From: Paraspadella gotoi
Taxonomy: Eukaryota > Chaetognatha
Reading direction: 5' to 3'
Assembly (NCBI GenBank): GCA_051294375.1
Contig: CM119268.1
Coordinates: forward strand, 9,421,216-9,485,215
Length of the DNA stretch: 64,000 nucleotides
Part shown: positions 22,601-32,900 of the stretch, one piece after another
How the letters are laid out: every line of letters starts with the position of its first letter
How positions within the stretch are numbered: position 1 is the stretch's first letter
Notes under the pieces: model-generated
Databases searched by the model: none
Seen by the model: only the letters and a program-made list of their open reading frames with translations
What the model was told of the DNA's origin: nothing
Made by a program: the position numbers and the translations under genes

Positions 22601-24424
22601 GGAACTCTCATCGGCGGCCACCAAGAGACGGCCACGTTTGTTCCCGACGTTTACAGCCGAACTCAAGACCAGTGGATCTCCTCTTTTTATCGCCAGAACG
22701 GCTACTTTGACTACGCGACCATGCAGCGCCTCGGCGTGACCGACCCTAAGGCTCATATCCGGCGCAGCTTCCCCGACGAGACGCTACTGCATCTCAGCTC
22801 CGTCTGCGTCGGACCCGGATTCCTCGCTGCCTTCGAGGGTGTCGTCGAGGATGCCGTCGCCGAGGGAAAATGGTGCGACGTGGCCGCCGTTGACGTAACT
22901 TCCGTTTCGTTGGGAGACCGCGACATTCACAAGCTGCTGACGTTTATCCTGCAGAGACTAAAGATTCCCGCGGATCGCGTACAGATATACGAGGATACGA
23001 TCCTGTTCTGCCAGGACTTTAGGAAGAAGCTACTGGCCGAGTTCGATCCCGTCATCGCCGAGACCGTCAAATCTAGAGCAGCTGAGAACGCCAAGGTTTT
23101 TAAAAAGGCGGCGGCGGCGGCGGCTTCGTCGGCGTCCATTGGTGTGTCCGCTACGACGCAAGCGGCGTCTCCCGCCGATAAGGCGGACGATGAGACGTCT
23201 TCATCGAAAGATGATCGTAGAAAGAGAGCGGCCGGAGGCAGAGGCAGCAATAAGGGGGGTGGCGGAACAGCGAGAGAGATCAAAACGAAAAGTGTAAAGA
23301 AAAAAGGGAAGAAAGGCGGCGGCTGCGTGGACGAAGAAGAGGATGAGTCTCGGGGCGGACGCGGACGAGAAGTGTTGCTGGATTTGATGAGCAAAGACGC
23401 GATGGCCGAGCACATCGAGTCTCGCTTTCCCGACTTTCCCGCCGCGTTGGCCGCGGAACTGGTCGACGAGATGGAACGGGCTGTCAACTTAAAGTATACT
23501 GAAGCAGCAAAGGGAGCCTTCGACGCCTCCAGCGGAACCGGCGCTGACAAGAGGAAACTTCATCAAGCCGTGGGGGACAGGGTAAACGCCCTCGTCACGG
23601 AAATACGCTTGTATGAGAAAGGAATCATTTGCGTTGGTAATTATGTTTTTTTTTTTTTAGATTAAAAGTTAAAAGAATTTAAATTGTAAATTTTATTGTT
23701 TAAATTTTAAATCCGCCGTTATTCAGGCAAAGTGGAATCCGAAGACCATAAAAATTCCAATGACAAAGATTCTCTGTACGCGCAACTTAGTCGTCACCTT
23801 CTCAAAACGCTGGGATCGGAAACCGCCAACGCGCTTTTTAACGTCGCCGCTCACGACGTCCTCTTGAAGGTGGAAGATGAGGCTACCATGACGCCGGAAT
23901 CTCGTCTCAAGATCCTTGCCAACGTCGAGGCGGAACCCTTGAAGGCGCGGCTAAAGCGGCTCCACGATGTCGTCGCCGACGCCTCTTCCGTCGCCGATTT
24001 TCTCGTCCAGGTGGATCCTGTTTCCGAAGAATTGCAAATCCTCGTCAAAAAAGCGGACAAGAAGAAAGAGAAGCAGTTGCTGCAGTCTCAGAGAGTGGCC
24101 CTGCTGGAGAAGGTGCAACAGGAGGAGGATCCAGCCCTCTTGCTTCATCTGGCGGTTTGCCTGGCTTTTCAGAACGTCCACCAGGCGATGGTGCATTGTT
24201 CCGGTCGGATAATTCCCAGCGTTGTGGCGTTCTTGACGCCGAGGATGGACGAGACCCTCAGGGATTTGATTTCGTCTTTCCAAGAAAACGTCGTCGCTGT
24301 TTTGGGCCGAAAGCTGAGCGAGGAAGAGGAAGCGTTGGCCAGCAATCGATTGACGGAAATGAAGCCAAAGTTGAGGGAAGCCGTTATTACCATGAAAAAA
24401 GGAGGAGGAGATGGCGAAAGATGA
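19651..24424 (+). CDS. UFL1: E3 UFM1-protein ligase 1
   Basis: Five exons (19651-19804, 21747-22048, 22278-22518, 22602-23636, 23727-24424) encode 809 residues (human 794). The N-terminus MAATWDEIRQLQADFK, then KLSERNCVELV and VVHTI|DGREYVTSAQL, is a clear UFL1 signature. FVPDVYSRTQDQWISSFYRQNGY and CVGPGF follow. The middle has the basic RGSNKGGGGTAREIKTKSVKKKGKK linker, broken here into blocks conserved in all UFL1. The C-terminal helical region contains LEKVQQEEDPALLLHLAV. UFL1 is the scaffold ligase that transfers UFM1, with DDRGK1/UFBP1, to ribosomal protein uL24 and other targets at the ER in ribosome quality control and ER-phagy. Intron 1 (1.94 kb) is nearly filled by a foldback element. 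Confidence 0.95.
19851..21690. mobile_element. 1.84-kb foldback (long inverted-repeat) element in UFL1 intron 1
   Basis: The ends cagaatgcttcatattataa and ttataatatgaagccttctg are inverted repeats, and both are flanked by tata. The inversion runs through the element: tcgaggcgaattttaatatt against aatattgaaattcgcctcga, the ggtacgagtcttcatcagca block against tgctgatgaagactcgtacc, GA-rich against CT-rich tracts, and aaaagagctcaaaatgagct against agcttattttgagctctttt. Arms of about 0.8 kb surround a spacer of about 120 bp (20690-20810) edged by C and G runs. The left arm has a tandem duplication of the gtggtacgagtcttcatcag block. There is no transposase, so it is a non-autonomous foldback element. 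Confidence 0.8.
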
Positions 24425-24632
24425 ATTTCTTTTTTGTAGATCGCTTTGTGATAAGCCAAATTTTAAAAAAACTTGAATAGTTCGTTCTAGTCACCGTTAA
24501 ATTAAAAATGTTAATATTGAAATTATAAACAAGAATTTGTCATTCCATTTTCAATGGGTTTAATTAATTGAAATTTCAGTCACAATCCTCATAAAGAGGT
24601 GAACTCCTAGTTACTAGTTAGACACCGTAAAG

Positions 24633-24978
24633 ATGGTGAAAGTGCAGGTGCTCCTCGAGCCGTCTTGAAGCACCAACAGCGCGTTCCAGTCGTTGAGGTC
24701 GTCGCTTCTGAGCTTTGACTCCTCCCTGGTTATTAACAAAGAGATGGATTACGCGGGAAAGGGCACGTTCGAGGTGAATACTAAATGAGTGAATAGCCGC
24801 CATGGCCCATGTCATCAATCTCGTCCGAACGACCTTGGATCCGAATTTTTAAAATCCTCTCCAGGTGTCCGTCAACGGGACCTTGGTTCATTCCAAGAAG
24901 AACGGTGACGGTTTGGTCGATAGCCACGCCAAGCTCGAGCGAATCAAAGAAGCCATAAACAGTGCCAAGCAGCAATGA
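24633..24978 (+). CDS. SELENOW-like: Selenoprotein W-like protein, diverged copy (TGA at 24666-24668)
   Basis: Exons 24633-24773 and 24865-24978 encode 84 residues if the TGA at 24666 is read as selenocysteine. The second exon is clearly SelW (VSVNGTLVHSKKNGDGLVD). The first exon is much diverged: where the paralogues have YCGGU this copy has LEPSU, so the resolving Cys of CxxU is Glu while the Sec codon keeps its exact position. The intron position and phase (0, before the V.VNG strand) are shared with the two copies downstream. A SECIS-like hairpin follows at 25005-25052. Either this is a selenoprotein with altered chemistry, or a decaying copy whose TGA is now a stop. The open second exon and the retained SECIS favour the first view. 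Confidence 0.7.
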
Positions 24979-25004
24979 TATTTTGTAGATAGACTCATTG
25001 TCCC

Positions 25005-25052
25005 ATGACGAGGACGTTCGAAAAATGCGCAAGCATGGAACCTTCTTTGACC
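25005..25052 (+). promoter_or_regulatory. Candidate SECIS element of SelW copy 1
   Basis: ATGA at 25005, then 12 bases to an A-run (25021-25025) for the apical loop, with TTGA at 25047-25050 for the 3' side of the quartet. Stem gaggacgttc pairs with gaaccttctt with one mismatch and two G-U pairs. It is weaker than the two below. Confidence 0.6.
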
Positions 25053-25161
25053 CAAAGTCGGCAATGAGCGTTAACCCCCCGTTTTGAAAGAATATTAAGT
25101 TTTTGAAATTCGATTTTAAATTTTTAAATAATGTTGGGCAGGTACAGATATTTAATTTATA

Positions 25162-25527
25162 ATGGTAGTTAAAGTCCGCGTGGTTTACTGCGGGGGATGA
25201 GGGTACAAACCGCGCTTCGAATCTTTGAAAACCTCGCTCTCGGACGAGTTTGGCGATGAGGTCGAAGTGACGGGAGAGGCCACTCCCGAGAAATCGGGTT
25301 TTTTCGAGGTCAGTCCCACAATTATTGTTGTCTTTTATAAACCAACCTCTTTCTTGGTGAGAGGCCCATTTAAAGTTTTTTTACGTGACAAAATTGTTGT
25401 CGAACTTGAAAAGGTGAAAGTGGATGGCGTTATGGTGCACTCTAAAGCGAATGGCGACGGTTATGTCGACTCCGACGACAAATTGAAAAAGATCAAGGAT
25501 GCCATCGCCGCCGCCTTGAAAAAATAA
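25162..25527 (+). CDS. SELENOW: Selenoprotein W, copy 2 (Sec TGA at 25198-25200)
   Basis: Exons 25162-25308 and 25414-25527 encode 86 residues with an in-frame TGA read as selenocysteine in the redox motif C-G-G-U (VVYCGGU then GYKP). The rest matches animal SelW: SLSDEFGDEVEV, GEATPEKSGFFEV, VMVHSKANGDGYVD, then KKIKDAIAAALKK. SelW is a small thioredoxin-fold cytosolic selenoprotein thought to use CxxU in thiol redox reactions with glutathione or 14-3-3 partners. The acceptor at 25413 (cttgaaaag) is pyrimidine-poor, but it is the one that matches the paralogues. A SECIS follows at 25552 and an aataaa at 25668. An ordinary gene caller would stop at the TGA or begin downstream of it. Confidence 0.93.
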
Positions 25528-25551
25528 CATTTGAACTTTAGTTCCATTAGA

Positions 25552-25601
25552 ATGAAGAACACGTTCTCAAATGTCCATCAACAATGATCGTGTTCGGATG
25601 A
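25552..25601 (+). promoter_or_regulatory. SECIS element of SelW copy 2
   Basis: ATGA at 25552, 13 bases to AAA (25569-25571), and GGAT at 25596 completing the non-Watson-Crick quartet. Stem gaacacg pairs perfectly with cgtgttc (25589-25595). Spacing and core fit eukaryotic SECIS elements. Confidence 0.85.
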
Positions 25602-25750
25602 AAGAATTAATGGAGTCATAATTTAGAAAATGTGTTTTTGTCTCTTATATTGTTACAATTTATAAAAAATAAAACATTCATTTTTGTGTGTCGGATTGTT
25701 TGTTTGCAGTTTGTCAAAAAAAAAAAATCACTAACGATTTAGTCGTAACC

Positions 25751-26093
25751 ATGGTTGTCGAAGTGCACGTCCTTTATTGCGGGGGATGAGGCTACCGCCG
25801 ATATTTTAACCAACTCCAAGTTCAACTCGAGGATGAGTTCGGAGACGAGGTTAAATGTATCGGAGAAAGCACTCCAAACATCTCAGGATATTTGGAGGTA
25901 AGACTTAAATAGTCAATACTTCTACGTGCGACAGAAACAAAGACCAAAAAGCCAAGCGTCTCGTTTTTTCCCCTCGCAGGTGACGGTCAACAAAGTTCTT
26001 GTTCACTCGAAGAAAAATGGCGACGGTTACATCGACACAGACGCCAAGTTGAACAAGATCAAGGACGCCGTCGCCGCCGCCTTGAAGAAATGA
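25751..26093 (+). CDS. SELENOW: Selenoprotein W, copy 3 (Sec TGA at 25787-25789)
   Basis: Exons 25751-25897 and 25980-26093 encode 86 residues with a Sec TGA in YCGGU. Matches to copy 2 include QLQVQLEDEFGDEV, GESTPNISGYLEV, VLVHSKKNGDGYID and KIKDAVAAALKK. The start has a good context (accATGG) and a splice-acceptor-like cgatttag 9 bp upstream. The intron is in the same place and phase as in copies 1 and 2, so the array arose by DNA duplication rather than retroposition. A SECIS lies at 26160. Copies 2 and 3 are closer to each other than to copy 1. Confidence 0.93.
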
Positions 26094-26159
26094 GGCGTGT
26101 CCTTTCGGGACGCGAACTCTCCCAAGGGCGACGGCGATGGTCTTCGACTTTCTTCTCTC

Positions 26160-26207
26160 ATGAAGAGAACGTTCTCAAGCGGCGTCGCCGCGGACCGTTC
26201 TCGGATG
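26160..26207 (+). promoter_or_regulatory. SECIS element of SelW copy 3
   Basis: ATGA at 26160, 13 bases to AAG (26177-26179), stem gagaacg pairing with cgttctc (26196-26202), then GGAT. The apical part ggcg-tcgccg can form a further small stem. Core bases and spacing equal those of the copy 2 SECIS (gttctcaa in both). Confidence 0.85.
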
Positions 26208-26209
26208 GA

Positions 26210-27060
26210 GCCCTCTCGCGTCGGCTGAGAGGCGGAAGGAGTCGGCGATCCATCACGAAACCCAAACACTTTTCGCGATCCTAAATTTCATCGCGGCCTT
26301 ATGTATCTTTTGTAGCTGGCGGCTAGTTAATTTACTTTTTTTTTTTCTTTTTTTTTCTACTTCTCTACGATTTTGGCAACAGGTTTCAGAAGAATAGCAT
26401 ATCATTAGGCATTTTTACTTGGCTCTTTAAGATGCTACTTATTTATATAAGGTTGCATGTCTATTATATATATTATTAAATGAAAAAATGGTACCATGTT
26501 GGTGGATACAGAATTTTCGCTCAGTTTTTTTTTTCGTATTGGTTTAATTTAATCATGTTTTTTCAACGATCTAAAGTCATTTTTGGCTGCGTTTTTTATT
26601 TTGGTTGCTTTCTTTTTGGGGGCTTTTATAGTTTACCATCCCGTGCAATATATCTGCTAATTAGCTGATTAACTTTTTCAGCTTTCGGCCTGCCACGCAA
26701 TGGACTAAATGTCCCTATGCCCTACTTAAGCAGAAAACTATGCCTTCTTGAATCGTGATACTTCGTCATAGATTCTCGATCCAACGCCAACTAAGTGCCA
26801 TTCAAAGGCGACAGAATTGACAAGGGTAATTACGAATTAATTCAAAATTATATCAAATATCGAATATATTGATAAATAAATAAAACGGTTAAATTATCAA
26901 AAAATAACAAAAATAAGAAAAAATCATAACAAACAAGTAAAGGCAAGGGTGTAACCTCACCTGAGCTGTGAATATAATAGTCGTCGTCGCTTAAGCTTCT
27001 ATACTATCTACATAATGGGTTAGTCTCATATTCAGCTTTCACGGGATTTTATTCATTCAG
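26210..27060. other. Intergenic between SelW copy 3 and GPAT
   Basis: About 850 bp of AT-rich DNA with T-runs at 26335-26360. No gene is visible. The last bases, gggattttattcattcag, form a strong 3' splice site directly abutting the GPAT ATG, so this may be outron or 5' UTR intron. Confidence 0.55.
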
Positions 27061-29395
27061 ATGGAGTCGCAGTCGCTAGTCCTCGCCGTGTTGGGAGTGG
27101 CGGTCGGTCCTTTCATCGTCTGCGTCTTTCTCGTCATGATCCTCGCCTCCTCTGGCCAGTCACTCGGCCTCCGCAAACTCAGTCTCAAAATCCTCGTCAA
27201 GATCTTCGAGTACGTGGCCAAGAAGATTCGTGATGAGGATCTTTCAGTTGGAGTTGACGCGTCTCGCGAACCCGTCATCGATCGCAGCGACGCGTCAAAC
27301 GACCCGACCCACGGTCTTCAGACTTTTCCGCCGCCGCCGACGATCGTCGAACCAACTGGGGAGACGCCCAAATTTTTCTTTCCCGACGACGACGAAGACG
27401 AAGAAGAGAAAGCTGAGGCCACTTCCGGTGGACTCTCATCTTCGACGCCCTCCTCTCCATTAACGGGAACGAAATTCCGACACGTTAGAAACTTGAGCGC
27501 TCACGAGGTCGGAGCGCCGGCGTCGCTTCAAGCCGGCGACTCTCTGGGCGTCTCTACGCCGGGCAGCGCTCACATCATCGCCCGGGAGTTGTATAATCCT
27601 TCAGAGTTCGCCGAGACCGTTCTCAGCGAGTGGCACCAGCAGAAGCCCGAAGGAAAACTTCCGAGAATCAAATCGCTAGGCACTTTGAGGTTGAATGGAT
27701 TTAACTCTTGATCCGAAATTTTTTTTTTATTATATTATACAACTTTAATACATAACATTCAGGCGAGAGTTCCATTTGTCCGACGTGATGTCTTTTGCAA
27801 AGGCAGGCGTCGAGGCCATCATTGAGGATCAGGTTGGCAACATTTTTTTTAGAATCATAAATTTTACGCCTAAACGATATATTTTTAAAAATGTGATCCC
27901 TTTGTCTCTCATTAGGTGACTTCTCGCTTCCGAGCCGAGGAGCTCACAACATGGAATCTTTTGACTCGAACCAACCAAAACTACCAATACCGCAGCAAGC
28001 GGTTGTACACCCTCTGGGCCGTAGGGTTTTTTTTCAGATATTTCGTCCTTTTTCCTTTTCGGTAATTCGGAACTGTTGTTGCCATAGATACTTTGCTTCC
28101 ATAGAAGCTTGTTCAATATTCTAATCCTCAACATCATCCGCTCGTAGATTAACACTCGCCATATTTGGTATTGGCCTGCTTATTTGCGTCACCTTCGTCA
28201 TCGGTTATCTTCCGCCGGGAAGACTTAAACAAATTCTCAACAGACACTTCAGCCTTATGTGTTACCGAATACTTTCCCGTTCCATCTCCGCCATCATAAC
28301 TTACCATAATCGGTGGGTTTCTTGGGTTGACTTCGTTGCTCGAAGTTATTTTGGTATATCGATGAAATCTTCGACTGTAGGGAAAACATGGCGCGCCCGG
28401 GCGGGATCTGTGTGGCCAATCACACCACGCCCATCGACGTGGTCGTCCTTAGTTGCGACAACTCTTACGCGATGGTTGGGCAGCGACACGGTGGTTTCCT
28501 CGGGGTCTTTCAACGCGCGCTGCACCGAGCCACCGACCACATTTGGTGCCGTCCAACTGCATGCTGACTAGCTTTTTAATAATCCTGTACAGCCATAAAT
28601 GTTTTCGACCCCCAGGTTCGAACGGTCCGAAGCCAACGATCGGCTCGCCGTTTCCAGGCGACTCCGCGAACACGTTGAAGACCCCCAGAAATTACCGATA
28701 CTCATATTTCCCGAGGGCACTTGCATTAACAACACTTCAGTGATGATGTTTAAAAAAGGTTTTATATTGACTTTTGTGATCGTTAAAGTATACGTTAAGT
28801 AATATTTAAGTTCTAATTTCATAATTTCAGGATCTTTCGAAGTCGGCGGTCGAATTCATCCGGTAGCCATCAAGTATCACCCAGAATTCGGCGACGCGTT
28901 TTGGAACTCTTCCGAGCAATCCATGATCACCTACATCATTATGATGATGACTTCATGGGCCATCGTTGTCGACGTGTGGTAAGAAAATGAGAATGATGAT
29001 TAGAAAATGACTCTTAAGGTCTGAGGGCTGGTCTCTTTCTCTGTAGGTACTTGCCCGAAATGGTGCAGCGGCCGAACGAGGACGCGATAGCCTTCGCCAA
29101 TCGCGTCAAGAGGGAGATATGCCGTCAGGGCGGACTCGTCGATCTCGACTGGGATGGGATGTTGAAGCGGCAGCAGCCTAAAGGTCTGTACTTTGTAGTG
29201 ATGTTAGTCGTCAAAATAGATAATTAATTCTAATGTTCTCTCTCTGTCGTAGCGTCGCTACTTCAGCAGGCTCAGGAAGAAATAAGTCGGACGTTCTCCT
29301 GTGGGCGTGGAAACGAATCGGGCGACGCTCTCTCGCCGAATTCCGGCGAGGGTGGCGCGGACGGAGAAGCCCGATTGCGACGAGCGCGCGATTGA
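27061..29395 (+). CDS. GPAT4-like: Glycerol-3-phosphate acyltransferase 3/4
   Basis: Nine exons (27061-27689, 27763-27832, 27916-28061, 28148-28312, 28381-28545, 28616-28758, 28831-28978, 29047-29183, 29253-29395) encode 581 residues; all phases fit. An N-terminal membrane segment (VLGVAVGPFIVCVFLVMIL) is followed by an acidic, Ser/Pro-rich insert of about 130 residues not found in mammalian GPAT3/4 (about 440-456 residues), then a second hydrophobic segment (TLAIFGIGLLICVTFVIGYL). Acyltransferase motif I is NHTTPID, block II lies around HIWFERSE, motif III is FPEGT and motif IV HPVAIKY. FKKGSFEVGG and FGDAFWNSSEQSM also match the family. The enzyme acylates glycerol-3-phosphate at the sn-1 position on the ER, the first step of glycerolipid synthesis. 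A C-terminal tail is Ser/Gly-rich. Confidence 0.93.
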
Positions 29396-29961
29396 GACTC
29401 TCTAGACTTGAACCGATTAAACGAAGCGTAAAACCCATGAGTATGAACGCGCGAACATTTTTATTTTTTTATTAATTTGATACTATGTCATCTGACTACT
29501 TTTTCTTCTGTGATTCATCGTTGACAAAGTTTTGAATTTTATTCGTCGGAACGAAAAGAAGTTTTAAACCTGATGAGAGATAATCGTTATAATTTTATCA
29601 CCCCCGGTAAAATTTTCTTATTCAGGGTACTTCTCAACAATTTAATATTGGATGATCTTCGGTGCGATCGTTTTCGGCGGAATATTGTATTGTTGTCTCA
29701 CTTTGTTCTTTTTTACACTCAATTACATTATTTTTGCACGCAAAATAATTTTTTTCTGGTCGCTGATTAATAATTCAATTATGATTACGAATCCTTAGGC
29801 GGTTTTTTTAAAATTTTTATCAAGAACAAAAAAAAAACATTGGTCAATATTTTCGACTGGTAGAGGCTGACAAAACCTACATCTCCTAAATAATGACCGT
29901 CGACACGACGAAACCGCGAAAGTCATAGCGTCACAGGCAACCTCAGCGCGAAAACGACGCG
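29396..29961. other. Intergenic between GPAT and HD-PTP
   Basis: 566 bp, AT-rich, no supported ORF. Near the end, gcgtcacag and caacctcag could serve as splice acceptors 15-30 bp before the HD-PTP ATG. Confidence 0.5.
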
Positions 29962-32900
29962 ATGGAGGCGGTTCGCATGCCCATGACGTCCTTCGACGTC
30001 AAAGCCGCCGCTGATCCTTCGTACTTCAACGGTCTGGACTTCAAGGTCGTCCACGAACCTATCTCATTTCGTAAGCCTCTACAGGATTATATTAACAAGC
30101 ATTATCGGGTAAGAAAAATTCTGTTTTGGGTTTTTTTCAAGGTTACGTATGAATTATGATGTTTTATTTCTTTGGTCTCGAATCCACATTTCAATTAATT
30201 CTTTTCCCGCAGGAGTCGGCTTCCACTTACTCCAAAGAGATCGACGAGTTGGAAGCTTTGCGGAAATCCGCAGTAAGTGCCTCTAAAGACTTCGTCGGGT
30301 GCTCCACGCTTAAAAAATACTACGCGCAGCTGCTGCTACTCCAAAGCCGGTTTCCCATGAAGGTAGGGCGCGATCCATCTTAACACTTGGTCGCCTCGAA
30401 TAACGAACATCTAAGTTCTAACGATTACAGGACGGAGAATCCGCGGCGGTTCTATTTGCGTGGGACGATCCCTTTTCGGGAAACGCCTACGAAGGAATGG
30501 ACATTAGGTTCGAACAAGGTTGCGTCCTCTATAACATCGGCGCCCTTCACTCTTCCTTGGGCGCCATGGAAACTCGACAAAATTCCGAAAGTATGAAGAT
30601 CAGCTGCACTCATTTTCAGGTTCGAAACGAATGAGATTTTCAGGAATGTTATGAGTATAAAAGTTCATGGAAAAAAAATTGTCAATAGTGTTCGGCCTGG
30701 GCTTACCAACACCTGGCCAAAGAATTCGACTGTTCAACCTGGTCTCCGGAGATGAATCCGGAGGTGATGATGTTCCTGTCCAGTTTGATGTTGGCCCAGG
30801 CGCAAGAGTGTATCTTGGAAAAGTCGATGCTTGACCAAAGAAAGAGCACTATTGTAGCCAAGGTAAAGAAAGAAATCGGTAAGATTTTGAATTCCTTTTT
30901 TTCATCGAAATTGATTAATTCCTTTGTTCAAAAAAACTTAAGTACGTCATTGATTTTTAAGCCTGTAATTAATCTCAACGTTTTTTAAACGTGTTCAACA
31001 GGTTGCCGCTCAGATAGTGGATTATTACCACCTGCTGGCCAAGAATTTAGATTCGGAAGTGGTCGCCAAAATATTGGGTTCCAAGAAGGTTAAGGAATAC
31101 AAGCGTCTTTTCGCCGTCAAAACCCCTTTCTACAAAAGTATCGCCCATTATTTTCAAGGCAACCAGGTAAAACTGAATTATATTTTAACTACATACTTTT
31201 AAATGGGCGTCAAGTGAATCATTTATTGCATTCAGTAATTAAGGTGGTATTACTTTCTCGGTTTTAAATTTTTCAGGCCCAAGAACAGCAGAAGCCCGGA
31301 GAAGCAGTGGCGTATTTTCAAGTTTCGGCTGACTCGTTGGCGGAGAGTATTAAGGCGGCGAAAGGATCGACCAAGGATTCGTCGCTCGCTGAAGCTCTTG
31401 CCTTCGCCAGTGACGTCGTGGGCGGGAAAGTCACCAGGTTCTCGAAAATTCATTTAAAAGAGTTTGCTAGTTAATCGTTGGTACATCATAAATAATATGT
31501 AATAAGGTTTAATCCATGTTTTTTTATGAAATTGATACAACCAATATAAAAATGATCCATTCATTTAATAAATAAGCTTTCTTGTTCCTGACTTTGGACA
31601 GGCTTTGGTGGTTTAAGGCCTCCATCATTTTTTTTTTTTTTTGTTTTTAGCGCGAAGAAAGACAACGACTTCATTTATCACGAGCGAATACCCGAACCTG
31701 ATTCGCTTCCCGAAATCAAAGGCGCCGCTCTGGTCAAGGGGATTCCATTCGATCCTTCTGATCCGGAAATCTCTGGCCCCGATATCTTCGCTAAACTTGT
31801 GCCTATGAAAGTGCACGAAGCTTCTAGTCTTTATTCAGAAGAAGTCGCCAAACTTTTGAGGACCGGTGAGATTGATTTTTTTATTGTGGAATATAATATT
31901 TATAAAAATATGAATTGTTTGAAAAGCATAGTAATCGACATAATTTGCGGTTTTCCTTACTAAAATTAAGGATAAAAAATCCGGATAAGAAGTTAATTGT
32001 CGGTTTTTTTTAGTCGGCAGCGAGATTGAGGAAAAGAACTCTGAATTGGACGAATTCCTGCTTAATCTAGACTTGGAAACGATCAAGTCGCTGTCGGAGA
32101 AAGAAAAGCTGCCGCAAGAATTACTGGAACGATGCGCGGCGATAAGCGTCAGGGACAAACCCGTTGACAAGCTCGTTGAGCAGATGAAGTCACTTTCCGG
32201 TTTGTAAACATTAATTTGTTGTAACCACAATGGTTTTAACAAAATGATTTTTTCAGGTTTGTCTTGCGACGTTAAGGATTCTCTCGGAGTCCTCGAGGAG
32301 TTAGTTTCCTCTATGCCTGACGACACTCCTGGCGCCGGCGGCCCCGCCGACGTCAAGAGCGAAATTCATCATTACGTCGAAGCTCACGCGCGTGCGGACG
32401 CCTCCAATCTCGAGCTCCATCGAGCAATGCACGCGCATCTTAGGTAACCATTTTTTTTTCTATTTTCTGCGAGACAAATCGAAATTAATCTTTCAATCTT
32501 CCTTCTTTCATCAAGCAATCTACGCCTTTTGGCCGGACCGTTGGTGGAGCTGTCTTCTAAACTTCCTCGCCTGGAAGCTTCCAAGTTCGGAGATGACCCC
32601 GCAGTGCAAGAAATGTTGAGACTCGCTGACAAGCTGGAATACATGAAAAAGACTCGGGGAGGAATGGAAAAAGATTTGAGGGAAAAACTGAATAAACGGG
32701 ATGTTACCAAGGTAAACATTATTTTGCTTTAAAAATACAAGTAACTCTGTCCATTACGAATATTTTAGGAGCTTGTCATAGTCATGGGCGACAAAGAAAA
32801 GCCAGATGCTGCGGAATTGGAGAGTTTCTTCAAAAAGGTCCTTTCCAGCTATGATGAGGATGTCAAAATTTTGCGGCAAAACCTGTCTGCCCAGATTAAC

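Noticed and set aside
24666-25200. TGA codons in the SelW genes taken as true stops or as pseudogene marks
   Set aside because: They lie exactly at the Sec position of SelW, the frames stay open afterwards, introns are conserved, and SECIS-type hairpins follow.
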